Below are positions 35,122 to 43,739 of a DNA stretch of 64,000 bases, in pieces. The notes below the pieces were generated by a model that was given only the letters and a program-made list of their open reading frames with translations, ran no database searches and was not told the origin of the DNA. Both the position numbers and the translations under genes were made by a program. Numbering within the stretch: the first letter of the stretch is position 1; each line of letters begins with the position of its first letter. This stretch comes from Mucilaginibacter sp. CSA2-8R. Its GTDB lineage: Bacteria > Bacteroidota > Bacteroidia > Sphingobacteriales > Sphingobacteriaceae. The stretch spans positions 4,030,001-4,094,000 of the forward strand of contig NZ_CP152389.1 of NCBI RefSeq assembly GCF_038806765.1, read 5' to 3'.

Positions 35122-36297
35122 ATGCAAATCATCAAGATAATGTGGATGGCGTTTCAGGTGCTGATTGGGTATAATCTGGTGCTGCCCCTGCTGCTGTTAG
35201 CCATCTACAGCATACGACATAAACGGAGAGTTACCACGACTGCTGCACCTGTGCAGGCCGACTATGCCATCATTGTCACGGCCTATGAATGGGTAACGGC
35301 CATACCCGAGGTGGTAAGCTCACTGCTGGCCCTTAACTACAGCAACTACCTGATTTATGTTGTAGCTGATAAATGCGACGTCAGCGGGCTTCACTTTGAC
35401 GACGAGCGGGTCATCATTCTGCGCCCCGAGCAAACCCTGGCCGGCAACGTACGCTCGCACTTTTATGCCATCAACCACTTTAAGCGTGCACACGAGCGGC
35501 TTACTATCATCGACAGCGATAACCTGGCCCATCCTGAGTACCTGAACGAACTGAATAAACGCTTTGACCAGGGCTTTGAGGCGGTGCAAGGCGTTAGAGA
35601 AGCCAAGAATCTGGACACCACCTATGCCTGTTTAGATGCCGCCCGTGATATCTACTATCACTTTTATGATGGCCAGCTGCTTTTTGGAGCCGGTTCATCA
35701 GCTACCCTGGCAGGCTCGGGTATGGCTTTTACCACCAAGCTTTATGTAGATTGCCTGGGTGGTAGGGATGTAAGCGGGGCAGGTTTTGACAAAGTACTAC
35801 AGGCAGCTATTTTAAGCCAAAACAAGCGCATTGCCTTTAGTGGCGAGGCCATTGTGTATGATGAAAAGACTACGCACTCTGAGCAATTAGTTAAACAGCG
35901 TGCCCGCTGGATTAACACCTGGTTCAAATATTTTAAATATGGTTTTACTTTGCTGCTGCAGTCGGTAAAAAACTTCAGTTTAAACCAGTTTTTGTTCGGC
36001 CTGGTGCTGCTGCGCCCGCCGCTGTTTATCTTTTTGATACTCTCGGTGCTTTGTATGGCGGTTAATGTGCTGGTAAGCTGGACAGCAGTGGCGCTTTGGG
36101 CGGCAGGCTTTGGCTTATTTGTCTTGGGCTTTTACCTTTCGCTGGTCAACTCAGAAACTGATAAGCGCATTTATGCATCGCTGGTAAATATCCCAAAGTT
36201 TATCTACTTTCAGATACTTTCGCTGCTTAAGGCGCGCAAAGCCAACCAGTATTCGGTGGCTACACGCAGTACACAGCAGGCTACAACCGCTAAGTAA
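35122..36297 (+). CDS. Membrane family 2 glycosyltransferase with QxxRW motif
   Basis: 391 residues. A membrane helix (about 8-30) leads into a GT2 domain with YAIIVTAYEW, LTIIDSDNLAHPEYL (DSD metal-binding), and QRARWINTWFKYF, the QxxRW motif of processive enzymes such as cellulose and hyaluronan synthases. Two or three helices follow (about 290-365). The first motif lacks the usual N-E after AY. It is transcribed away from the minus-strand operons and lies just outside the helix-turn-helix gene at 34371. Its codon choice is G/C-rich like the GT2 pair at 18029-20161. Confidence 0.86.
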   Translation: MQIIKIMWMAFQVLIGYNLVLPLLLLAIYSIRHKRRVTTTAAPVQADYAIIVTAYEWVTAIPEVVSSLLALNYSNYLIYVVADKCDVSGLHFDDERVIILRPEQTLAGNVRSHFYAINHFKRAHERLTIIDSDNLAHPEYLNELNKRFDQGFEAVQGVREAKNLDTTYACLDAARDIYYHFYDGQLLFGAGSSATLAGSGMAFTTKLYVDCLGGRDVSGAGFDKVLQAAILSQNKRIAFSGEAIVYDEKTTHSEQLVKQRARWINTWFKYFKYGFTLLLQSVKNFSLNQFLFGLVLLRPPLFIFLILSVLCMAVNVLVSWTAVALWAAGFGLFVLGFYLSLVNSETDKRIYASLVNIPKFIYFQILSLLKARKANQYSVATRSTQQATTAK

Positions 36298-36395
36298 ACT
36301 CCTACATCTTATCCATATAAACTTTAAGCTTGTGCTATTTAATCACCTATCCAAGTAAAAACGCCTGGATAAATGTTGAACGCTTCTGTTCCTGA

Positions 36396-36780
36396 TTTCG
36401 ATTAGTTCAACTCAATCAGGTTACGGGCAGCCGGCTGGCGGTCCTGGTGCGCCTGATAGAAAAAGAGTTTACCATTGAAAAGCTGGACTTGGTTAAGGGC
36501 ATCTGTGTTCTCAGCTGCTATACAGGCTTGGCTTACGCAGATGTCCGTAAGCTTAAGCAATCAGAAGTAGCACCCGGCGTCGACAGTAACCGCTAGATTC
36601 ATACAGCCAGGAAGAAAATTTATACCATCTATCATGTTCCGGTGCTGTCTATAACGTCGTCTATCATGGAAAAGCATTCGAATAATCCGTATTGCGTAGC
36701 AAGGAGCTTATGCTACCGGTCGTCAGCAACCAAAAGATGAATGCATGCCTAAAAATTTATCTTCGACCTATCGGATGGGC
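36396..36780 (+). pseudogene. Remnant of a tyrosine recombinase (Bacteroidota integrase type)
   Basis: From 36396 one frame reads LIEKEFTIEKLDLVKGICV then LSCYTGLAYADVRKLKQSEV, the conserved region of Bacteroidota tyrosine integrases (typically KEFSIERL...FSCYTGLAYxDV). A stop interrupts it at 36594. The homologous reading continues to about 36670 (VPVLSITSSIMEKHSNNPYC) and then shifts frame at about 36707 to LMLPVVSNQKMNACLKIYL, the expected LLPVxSNQKMNAYLKEI motif. The N-terminal domain and the C-terminal HxARHTFAT box with the catalytic Tyr are absent. It marks a former mobile element or integration event. Confidence 0.75.
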
Positions 36781-37067
36781 AAATACTTGAGCGGCTCAGG
36801 CCTATTGCAGAAGCAGATGCCCACTATGGATTAAGGGAAATGACTAATCCTTTGTTCGGTTTCTAACTTTTCATTTATTAGGAGCAAAATGTGACGCAAT
36901 CAATAAAAACTAAGATGCAAGCGCTGTTAATATAATCAGTATAGAATATTCATACCTCATGAATATACAGGCAAGCTATAATTGCATGTTTAATGCAGTT
37001 TTGCATGGGTGTATTAAAACATTTGTTACCAAGCAGGCTTTGTTAGTTGATACTAATTACTCCGCCA

Positions 37068-38312
37068 TTGAAATCAAGAAATTATAAAAAGAAGCTGATA
37101 CTGATCATCATCCTTCATATTATTACCATAGTTGCTGCTAAGGCTCAGAATGCAGCATCGATTATTCCAGACACCGTTATCCGAAAAGACACGGCGCGCC
37201 AGACTGACCTGATTGATATCGGCAAAGCACTGTTTCACATCAGACCGAAAGTGATCCGAACTCAAAAAGATAAAAAATTTTACTTTTCAGTACTCCCGGT
37301 AAGCAGCTCCGTTCCGGGTGGGAATGGAAGGGCGCTGGTCACCAGTACAACGGCTGCCATATTCTTGGGGCCACAGAAAACTACCAACCTAAGTAGTGCT
37401 ACCTTTGCCCCTTACTGGAATTTCGGTCGCCGGTTTGGCTTGCCACTCCGCAACAATATCTGGCTGCCAGACAATGCCTACACCATCCAAGGTGACATCC
37501 GGTTTCTGCGATATCCCCAATATACCTGGGGGCTGGGCAGTAGCAGGGATCAGCCCGATCGCACCTTAGTCAATTATAATTACATTCGCTTTTACCAAAG
37601 CGCGCTTAAACGGATTCAACCGTTTTTATTTGCAGGCATCGGATATGCATTGGATTACCGTTCGGGTATCGGCAGCGACGATGAGGCCATCGATCTCAGG
37701 CAGTTTACCAAATATAACTACGGCGTGAGCGGCAGCTCAGTATCATCAGGCGTCACCTTTAACGTACTATACGATACCCGGAAAAATGCGCTCAATCCCA
37801 TCCCAGGCGCCTACGCGAATTTAGTATACCGGATAAATCCAACCTTCCTGGGAAGCAATAACAACTGGAGCTCATTGTATCTTGACGTTCGGAAGTATAT
37901 CTCGCTTAATCCTGCTAAACCTGTTCAGCAAAATACGCTGGCATTCTGGTCTTACTTTTGGACCGCTTTTAACGGCAACGGACCTTACCTTGATTTACCA
38001 AGTATTGGCTGGGATCCTTACAACAGATCTGGTCGCGGTATAGATCAGAACCGTTATCGTGGCAAATCTTTGTTTTACTTTGAAAGCGAATATCGGAGGG
38101 ATATTACTGCTAATGGGCTTATTGGCTTCGTTTTGTTTGGCAATATAAATACGGTGAGTGGTTCCGGATCATTATTTACATCATGGCATCCGGCCGCAGG
38201 CACTGGTTTAAGGATTAAAATGAATAAGGCTTCGGGCACTAACATCGGTATTGATTACGGCTTCAGTAAAGGCTACAATACGATTATGCTGAATCTTGGA
38301 GAGGCATTTTAA
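37068..38312 (+). CDS. Outer-membrane beta-barrel protein of the bacterial surface antigen (BamA/TamA-barrel) type
   Basis: About 414 residues. No ATG is available; TTG at 37068 gives a good signal peptide (KSRNYKKKLILIIILHI to AAKAQ), and another TTG at 37047 would add seven residues. After a periplasmic stretch, the C-terminal two thirds form an Omp85-like barrel: FNVLYDTRKNALNPIPGAYA, GRGIDQNRYRGKSLFYFESE, FVLFGNINTV, AAGTGLRIKMNK and NIGIDYGFSKG. No POTRA domain is visible. Such stand-alone barrels occur often in Bacteroidota; their cargo is unknown. It is transcribed alone, next to the integrase remnant. Confidence 0.75.
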   Translation: MKSRNYKKKLILIIILHIITIVAAKAQNAASIIPDTVIRKDTARQTDLIDIGKALFHIRPKVIRTQKDKKFYFSVLPVSSSVPGGNGRALVTSTTAAIFLGPQKTTNLSSATFAPYWNFGRRFGLPLRNNIWLPDNAYTIQGDIRFLRYPQYTWGLGSSRDQPDRTLVNYNYIRFYQSALKRIQPFLFAGIGYALDYRSGIGSDDEAIDLRQFTKYNYGVSGSSVSSGVTFNVLYDTRKNALNPIPGAYANLVYRINPTFLGSNNNWSSLYLDVRKYISLNPAKPVQQNTLAFWSYFWTAFNGNGPYLDLPSIGWDPYNRSGRGIDQNRYRGKSLFYFESEYRRDITANGLIGFVLFGNINTVSGSGSLFTSWHPAAGTGLRIKMNKASGTNIGIDYGFSKGYNTIMLNLGEAF

Positions 38313-38393
38313 GGAAAAGTACCGCGTAACTGCTATTACAATACATAGACAATTACCTACGGTTAACACAGAAGGTTAAAAACATTAGCTAAG

Positions 38394-38486
38394 ATGAGGA
38401 TGAATTTAACGGGGTATCGTTTAATGCTTTTAACCTTTGTTGTAATGATGGTTTTTGGTGCAATCATGAAGTCTTTGGCAGGTTAG
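38394..38486 (+). CDS. Candidate 30-residue hydrophobic peptide
   Basis: ATG at 38394 to TAG at 38484-38486 encodes MRMNLTGYRLMLLTFVVMMV and then FGAIMKSLAG, a single membrane helix with a basic start. It lies 81 bp after the surface-antigen gene in the same direction. Such a short frame could arise by chance; the Met-rich helix pattern is the only support. Confidence 0.22.
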   Translation: MRMNLTGYRLMLLTFVVMMVFGAIMKSLAG

Positions 38487-38903
38487 GTATTTTGCGGCAG
38501 ACATAACAAGATAACCTATCAGGCCATTTATAAGTAATTATAATGCTGATAATCTTGTTTGTACGTTCACACCCTGAGCAACTATACGGCTTTCGTAATT
38601 ATTTACCGCTTCTATATAAAGCTTGTTAACTTCATTAAGCTCTGCTTCATTCATCGTTCGCTTGCAACTTTTATTTCAATCTTTTTTTTCTGTCTTGCTG
38701 CCTGTAAAATTTTCTACTATGTATGTATAGCAATGAAATCTAATTGCCAAATCCAAATAACAAAAACCAGAGAATTGTGAGAACGGGTCGCAGAGTGTAT
38801 GTTTATTTAATTCTATGTACAACAACCATTCAAAGAGGAATGCAGAATTCGCGTATAATTATACCAGGAAAATACTCTTTAATTCCTGATTTGAAACCAA
38901 TTA
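38487..38903. other. Intergenic region, nothing supported
   Basis: AT-rich DNA between the surface-antigen gene and the convergent DUF4239 gene. A 73-codon frame (38559-38780) has low-complexity Phe/Ile/Cys content and was not accepted. No strong hairpin was found. Confidence 0.35.
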
Positions 38904-39701
38904 TTAAGGGTGCTTGACCATTTGGTGATAGAGCATCTCTAAAGCAGCTGGTGTTACACTAATTTTTCCGCGAAAAGGGTTATCCATGGTACCAATTAAA
39001 TAAATCATCAAGCCTAACAAACCGGCCAGTAAGGTGGTCATAGCCACATGCATGGATAAGTTTTTTACATCAAAAAACCAGGATACCACAATACAAATCA
39101 TTCCACCTATAACAACCAACGTCCACAATACAGCGGGCAAACCTGTGTGGGTCGAATTGATGCGCGACCTTCTTATTTCTACCAGATTGTTAAATTGCTT
39201 AAACATTTCTGCTTCAAGCACCTGATCCCGAATCGTTTGTGGATTGTAACTCATTAAATGAGTTTGAAAGGTATCTAAATACAAGCCAGATTGAGTTGGC
39301 AATAAACCTTTGCGTTGCTGAGGCCAACTTACACGAATAACGTTGTCTACGTAGTTTCTTAAATCCTTCTGCAGCTCATCTTTCAGCGAATCTGGATAGC
39401 ACCTCACATCACGGTAAATACTGGCCACAACCTGGGCTTCCTCATCTACCTTAGCATTGAGGCTCGAATACGTATTCCAGGTGCCGGCTGCTACTAAACC
39501 GAGCGTGATGCCATAAAAAACGGTCATTGCAGCAAGGTAATAGCTAACAATATCGTTATGAGCATAATCTTTATGATGTAGCCGCTTGATGTACTTGCGC
39601 GTACACAAAAGCCCAATGAGCCCAAAACTAACAAACAGCAAAATAATGACACTTGCAAATAGCCAATTAGGAAAGTCGTACAGAAAATAAAAATTCATCA
39701 C
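38904..39701 (-). CDS. DUF4239 family membrane protein (bestrophin-like)
   Basis: 265 residues with four membrane helices: about 12-32, 55-75, 195-217 and 223-243. The soluble middle part contains ASIYRDVRCYPDSLKDELQKDLRNYVDNVI, matching the conserved Ala-...-Tyr-Arg-Asp and NYV pattern of DUF4239. FYGITLGLVAAGTWNTYSSL just before it is also typical. The fold is related to bestrophin-like channels but function is unproven. It is a single-gene unit, with long non-coding stretches on either side. Confidence 0.78.
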   Translation of the reverse strand: MMNFYFLYDFPNWLFASVIILLFVSFGLIGLLCTRKYIKRLHHKDYAHNDIVSYYLAAMTVFYGITLGLVAAGTWNTYSSLNAKVDEEAQVVASIYRDVRCYPDSLKDELQKDLRNYVDNVIRVSWPQQRKGLLPTQSGLYLDTFQTHLMSYNPQTIRDQVLEAEMFKQFNNLVEIRRSRINSTHTGLPAVLWTLVVIGGMICIVVSWFFDVKNLSMHVAMTTLLAGLLGLMIYLIGTMDNPFRGKISVTPAALEMLYHQMVKHP

Positions 39702-40174
39702 GTTCGCGCTTAATGTTCTCCCTACCCTTCAGGCCTTTTTTCGACTATCAATGAAAGCAGTGTCTCGTTAACGGGGTAATGATATGTTTGTTTTTAATTT
39801 AATTCATACTGGCGTAACCTCCCAAAAGTGTATGGTTAGAGCTGCAAGGTAACAGTAAACTACCGACATCAACAGGTCTATTATAAATTTAAAAGCATTA
39901 ACCAAGAAGCCAAATTTCATTCCGCTTTGTTTCGAGGCTGATTGTAATCATAAACTCAGAGAATTGCCACTCATCGATTAAATAACGGTAAGCATCTGCT
40001 TCTTTTATCACCGATAATTTAATCAGCGAAATTTATTCAATGTTGAATATTACCAATCATATCCCCTTTACCTGCGTTTAACTTTTATCAAATCAATCCA
40101 AATAAAACACAATAAGTTTTCATGTTTAAACAGTGGATTGTTTACTATTGTGAAAACCTTTAAAACTATAAACC
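39702..40174. other. Intergenic region between DUF4239 and YceI genes
   Basis: No gene is supported. On the minus strand 39898-40032 can be read as a protein-like fragment (DAYRYLIDEWQFSEFMITIS) with no ATG, possibly a relic. A 7-bp inverted repeat GTTTTCA/TGAAAAC lies at about 40116-40157, shortly before the YceI gene. Confidence 0.35.
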
Positions 40175-40708
40175 ATGGCAACTACAAAATGGGTTTTAGA
40201 TCCCATGCACTCCGAAGTACAGTTTAAAGTTAAGCACCTGGTCATTTCTACAGTAACCGGGTCGTTCCGCAAATTTGAAGGACAGGTAGTAACCGAAAGT
40301 GAAGATTTTCAGGATTCGGAGGTCGACTTTTCGCTGGATGTTGACAGTATTGATACCACTCAGGAATCGCGCGACCAGCACCTGAAATCAGCCGAGTTTT
40401 TTGATGCGGCCACTTATCCAAAAATCACCTTTAAGTCTACCTCGCTTAAGAAAGTGAGCGGTTCTGATTATAAATTAGAAGGTAACCTGACTATTAAGGA
40501 TGTAACCAAACCGATTGTGCTTGATGTAGAATTTGGTGGTTCGGCAGCAGATTTTTACGGTCAGACTAAGGCTGGTTTCGAAATAAATGGCAAAATTAAC
40601 CGTAAAGATTTTGGACTGACCTGGGAAGGTATTACTGAGGCCGGCTCCATTGTAGTGGGCGAAGAAATAAAATTAATCATCAACGCGCAGTTTACCAAGC
40701 AAGCGTAA
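40175..40708 (+). CDS. YceI family lipocalin-like protein
   Basis: 177 residues without a signal peptide. TKWVLDPMHSEVQFKVKHLVISTVTG opens the protein, as in YceI proteins (W.iD..HS.v.F.VkH). It continues with VDFSLDVDSIDT, RDQHLKSAEFFDAATYPKITF and INRKDFGLTW, all family signatures. YceI members fold as a beta-barrel that binds long isoprenoid or amide lipids; cytoplasmic versions are common in Bacteroidota. A strong terminator follows directly, so it is a single-gene transcript. Confidence 0.95.
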   Translation: MATTKWVLDPMHSEVQFKVKHLVISTVTGSFRKFEGQVVTESEDFQDSEVDFSLDVDSIDTTQESRDQHLKSAEFFDAATYPKITFKSTSLKKVSGSDYKLEGNLTIKDVTKPIVLDVEFGGSAADFYGQTKAGFEINGKINRKDFGLTWEGITEAGSIVVGEEIKLIINAQFTKQA

Positions 40709-40721
40709 AATATTATTTAGT

Positions 40722-40785
40722 AAAAGGCCTGATGAGCCAGGAGTGTGCACCAAGCGTGCTCCGCCTTTGCTCATCAGGCCTTTTT
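40722..40785 (+). terminator. Rho-independent terminator after the YceI gene
   Basis: AAAAGGCCTGATGAGC (40722-40737) pairs perfectly with GCTCATCAGGCCTTTT (40769-40784), giving a 16-bp stem with A/T ends that provide a T-run in the direction of transcription. The 31-nt loop is long. Confidence 0.88.
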
Positions 40786-40959
40786 GTTTACAAACACTTC
40801 GACATATCATTTTAAAACGGTAGCTCGCACGGGTTAAAATACTATGGCAATACCGAGTGTTGCTTTGTTTGTAAATTCCTGCTTACATTTTAAGATGGCT
40901 CATTACAAAATTTTAGCACATATTGAAACAGATCGATACCTGCATTTGCTATAATAAAT

Positions 40960-41580
40960 ATGCTGATTAAAATTTATCCGGAAAACCCTAACCCGAAAGC
41001 CATTGACCAAGTAGTGCAGGTTTTAAAGCGGGGCGGGTTAATTATTTACCCTACTGATACCGTTTATGGTTTGGGCTGCGATATTACTAACCATAGAGCC
41101 ATCGAAGCCATTGCCCGCATCAGACACATCAAACCCGAAAAGGCTAACTTTTCTTTTATATGCCATGATCTGAGCAACCTGGCTGATTATACCAAGTCTA
41201 TTGACAACACTACCTTCAGGGTGCTTAAAAAGGCATTGCCAGGTCCGTTTACTTTTATTTTGAATGCCAGCGGCAAGGTACCCAAACTATTAAGTTCCAA
41301 TAAAAAAACGGTGGGTATACGTATACCCGACAATAACATTGCCCGCGAAATTGTAAAACAATTGGGCAACCCTATTTTGTCTACCTCTATACGTGATGAA
41401 GATGATATACTTGAGTACTCAACCGACCCTGAATTGATTCATGAAAAATACCAGGACATGGTAGATATTGTAATTGATGGCGGGTACGGTGGTAACGTGG
41501 CCTCAACCGTAGTAGACGTAACCTCAGGCGAATTTGAGGTGATACGTGAGGGTAAAGGCGATTTGGAAATGTATCTGTAA
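40960..41580 (+). CDS. Sua5/YciO/YrdC family protein (threonylcarbamoyl-AMP synthase-like)
   Basis: 206 residues. The YrdC core is clear: GGLIIYPTDTVYGLGCDI, RIRHIKPEKANFSFICHDLS, LPGPFTFILNAS, KTVGIRIPDNNIAREIV and the late ILSTSIRDEDD. The KRxxxKP region of true YrdC/Sua5 appears as RIRHIKPEKA, closer to the YciO branch, so it may be a YciO-like paralogue rather than the main tRNA t6A enzyme. It lacks the Sua5 C-terminal domain. It converges on trpA with a shared terminator. Confidence 0.85.
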   Translation: MLIKIYPENPNPKAIDQVVQVLKRGGLIIYPTDTVYGLGCDITNHRAIEAIARIRHIKPEKANFSFICHDLSNLADYTKSIDNTTFRVLKKALPGPFTFILNASGKVPKLLSSNKKTVGIRIPDNNIAREIVKQLGNPILSTSIRDEDDILEYSTDPELIHEKYQDMVDIVIDGGYGGNVASTVVDVTSGEFEVIREGKGDLEMYL

Positions 41581-41592
41581 GATATGATGTCT

Positions 41593-41638
41593 TTAGGGCC
41601 AAAAAACTAATGGTATCCTTTTAGTTTTCCGGCCCTCT
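41593..41638. terminator. Bidirectional terminator between the Sua5-like gene and trpA
   Basis: AGGGCC-AAAAAACTAA and TTAGTTTTCCGGCCCT form a long stem with one small mismatch zone around a ~12-nt loop. A- and T-rich arms allow use in both directions by the convergent genes. Confidence 0.7.
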
Positions 41639-41644
41639 AAGTTT

Positions 41645-42415
41645 TTATCCTCTGATGCTTTTGATAAACTCCGGTATTTTTTCCATGTAACCAGGTGTTC
41701 CTAACAGCTTCACAAAAGCACTTCCAACAATTGCCCCATTGGCATAGGCTGTTGCCTTTTGATAAGTGGCCTGATCGCCAATACCAAAACCAATCACCGT
41801 TGGGTTTTTAAGCTGCATATCTTTAATGCGTTGAAAGTAAGTTTCTGTAGCATCTGATACTTGCAGATTGTGGCCGGTAACTGATGCTGATGATAACAGG
41901 TAGATAAAACTGTTACTTAACTCATCAATTTTCCGTATGCGGGCTTCGGCAGTTTGCGGGGTTACTAAAAAGATATTGCTTAACTCATATTTGGCAAAGC
42001 AGCCTTGGTATAACATTTCATATTCATACATCGGCAAGTCGGGCACGATCACCCCATCCACCCCTACTTCGGCGGCTTTGGCACAAAAGCGTTCAACACC
42101 ATATTGCACCATAGGGTTTACATAACCCATCAGCAGTACAGGTATGCTAACCCGCTTACGGAGGTCAGCCAACTGTTCAAACAGCAGGTTCAGGTTCATC
42201 CCGTTATCCAGCGCTTTTTGCGAGCTATGCTGAATGGTTGGCCCATCGGCAACCGGGTCTGAATATGGAAAACCTATTTCCAGGAAATCCGCTCCGGCTT
42301 TTTCGAGTGCTTCGGCAATGTTAAGCGTTGTGTTAAGTTCGGGATAACCGGCTGTAAAATATACTGATAACAGGTTGTTCTTTTTTTTCTCGAACAATTG
42401 GTTTAATCGGTTCAT
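41645..42415 (-). CDS. trpA: Tryptophan synthase alpha chain
   Basis: 256 residues, normal length. It splits indole-3-glycerol phosphate into indole and glyceraldehyde 3-phosphate and passes indole to TrpB. LSVYFTAGYP, FLEIGFPYSDPVADGPTIQ (catalytic E46 and D57), LLMGYVNPMVQYG, GVDGVIVPDLPMYE, FLVTPQT and VIGFGIGD are the family motifs. It is the last gene of the trp operon and ends at a terminator shared with the Sua5-like gene. A 140-bp gap with repeats separates it from trpB. Confidence 0.97.
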   Translation of the reverse strand: MNRLNQLFEKKKNNLLSVYFTAGYPELNTTLNIAEALEKAGADFLEIGFPYSDPVADGPTIQHSSQKALDNGMNLNLLFEQLADLRKRVSIPVLLMGYVNPMVQYGVERFCAKAAEVGVDGVIVPDLPMYEYEMLYQGCFAKYELSNIFLVTPQTAEARIRKIDELSNSFIYLLSSASVTGHNLQVSDATETYFQRIKDMQLKNPTVIGFGIGDQATYQKATAYANGAIVGSAFVKLLGTPGYMEKIPEFIKSIRG

Positions 42416-42433
42416 GTGTTTAGTTCAGGGTTG

Positions 42434-42496
42434 GTGGTTCATAGTAGAGAGTTTATAGCAAATAGTTAATGGTTCATGGCAGATAGTTTATGGCAA
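42434..42496 (-). repeat. 28-bp imperfect direct repeat in the trpB-trpA gap
   Basis: Two copies (42434-42461 and 42469-42496) share GGTTCAT.G.AGA.AGTTTAT.GCAA with five differences, separated by 7 bp. Such low-complexity TTCAT/GTTTAT repeats are common spacer DNA in Bacteroidota. No function is proposed. Confidence 0.6.
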
Positions 42497-42555
42497 TTCT
42501 ATCTGCCGGCCTTAGTTTGCTATTGCTGAATGTCTGGCGAACCGCTAATCATTAT

Positions 42556-43737
42556 TTAAAAGCCGAAGTGTTTAATATAGGTTGATAAATCTTTGTCGCC
42601 ACGGCCCGACAGGCATACTACTACGTTATCGCTTTTCTCAAATTTCATTTTTTCAAGATAAGCGAATGCGTGCGCCGACTCGATAGCAGGGATAATGCCC
42701 TCTAACTGCGATAACAGCAAGCCGGCCTGTAACGACTCATCATCAGTAATATTTACATACTGTGCACGCTGTATTTTATGCAGGTGAGCATGCTGCGGGC
42801 CGATACCGGGGTAATCCAAACCTGCCGAAATAGAATACGGCTCTACCACCTGCCCGTCGTCAGTTTGCATTAATATGGTACGACTGCCATGCAGTATACC
42901 TTCGCGGCCCAATACCGAGGTAGCCGCCGAATGACCGCTGTTAACACCTTTGCCAGCTGCTTCAACAGCAATCAACTTTACTTGTTCATCATCTAAAAAA
43001 TGATAAAACATACCCATGGCATTACTGCCGCCGCCTACACAAGCCAACACATACTCAGGTAATTCTTTACCGGTTTGCTCCAGTAATTGTTTTTTGGTTT
43101 CTAACGATATGATGGATTGAAACTGCGCTACCATCTCCGGATACGGATAAGGCCCCACTACCGAACCAATGATATAATGCGTATCAACCGGGTTGCCAAT
43201 CCAATCGCGCATGGCCTCATTGGTGGCATCTTTCAGGGTTTTGCTGCCCGACGTGGCCGGCACTACAGTGGCACCCAGCATTTTCATGCGGGCTACATTT
43301 GGGGCTTGGCGTTCCATATCTATCTCGCCCATATACACCACACATTGCATACCCATCAACGCGCAAACCGTAGCCGTGGCCACACCATGCTGACCGGCAC
43401 CCGTTTCGGCAATGATGCGTTTTTTGCCCAGGCGCTGGGCTAAAAGTATTTGCCCAATGGCATTATTTATTTTGTGCGAGCCGGTGTGGTTTAAATCTTC
43501 GCGCTTTAAAAATATATTGGCACCATATTTTTCTGAAAGGCGTTTTGCCAAATACAGTGGCGAAGGCCGGCCAACGTAATCTTTAAGCAACTGGTCAAAC
43601 TCGCTTTTAAATCCGGCATCACCAATAATTTTCTGGTATTGCTGCCGTAATTCCTCAACGTTTGGGTAAAGCATCTCAGGGATGTATGCCCCTCCAAAAT
43701 CTCCGTAATATCCCTGCTCGTTTACTGTATATTTCAT
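42556..43737 (-). CDS. trpB: Tryptophan synthase beta chain
   Basis: 393 residues. PLP enzyme that joins indole and serine to tryptophan. GDFGGAYIPEML at the start, LKREDLNHTGSHKINNAIGQ with the PLP lysine K89, AETGAGQHGVATATVCALMG, ACVGGGSNAMGMF (phosphate-binding glycine loop) and VVCLSGRGDKD near the end are all TrpB1 signatures. It lies 2 bp downstream of trpF, so they are tightly coupled. Confidence 0.98.
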   Translation of the reverse strand: MKYTVNEQGYYGDFGGAYIPEMLYPNVEELRQQYQKIIGDAGFKSEFDQLLKDYVGRPSPLYLAKRLSEKYGANIFLKREDLNHTGSHKINNAIGQILLAQRLGKKRIIAETGAGQHGVATATVCALMGMQCVVYMGEIDMERQAPNVARMKMLGATVVPATSGSKTLKDATNEAMRDWIGNPVDTHYIIGSVVGPYPYPEMVAQFQSIISLETKKQLLEQTGKELPEYVLACVGGGSNAMGMFYHFLDDEQVKLIAVEAAGKGVNSGHSAATSVLGREGILHGSRTILMQTDDGQVVEPYSISAGLDYPGIGPQHAHLHKIQRAQYVNITDDESLQAGLLLSQLEGIIPAIESAHAFAYLEKMKFEKSDNVVVCLSGRGDKDLSTYIKHFGF

Positions 43738-43739
43738 GG

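Noticed and set aside
38559..38780. 73-codon plus-strand frame
   Set aside because: Composition (Phe, Ile, Cys, Tyr runs) is that of translated AT-rich spacer; no support from position.
39898..40032. Protein-like minus-strand fragment (DAYRYLIDEWQFSEFMITIS)
   Set aside because: No ATG and a stop just upstream; at most a relic, too short to assign.
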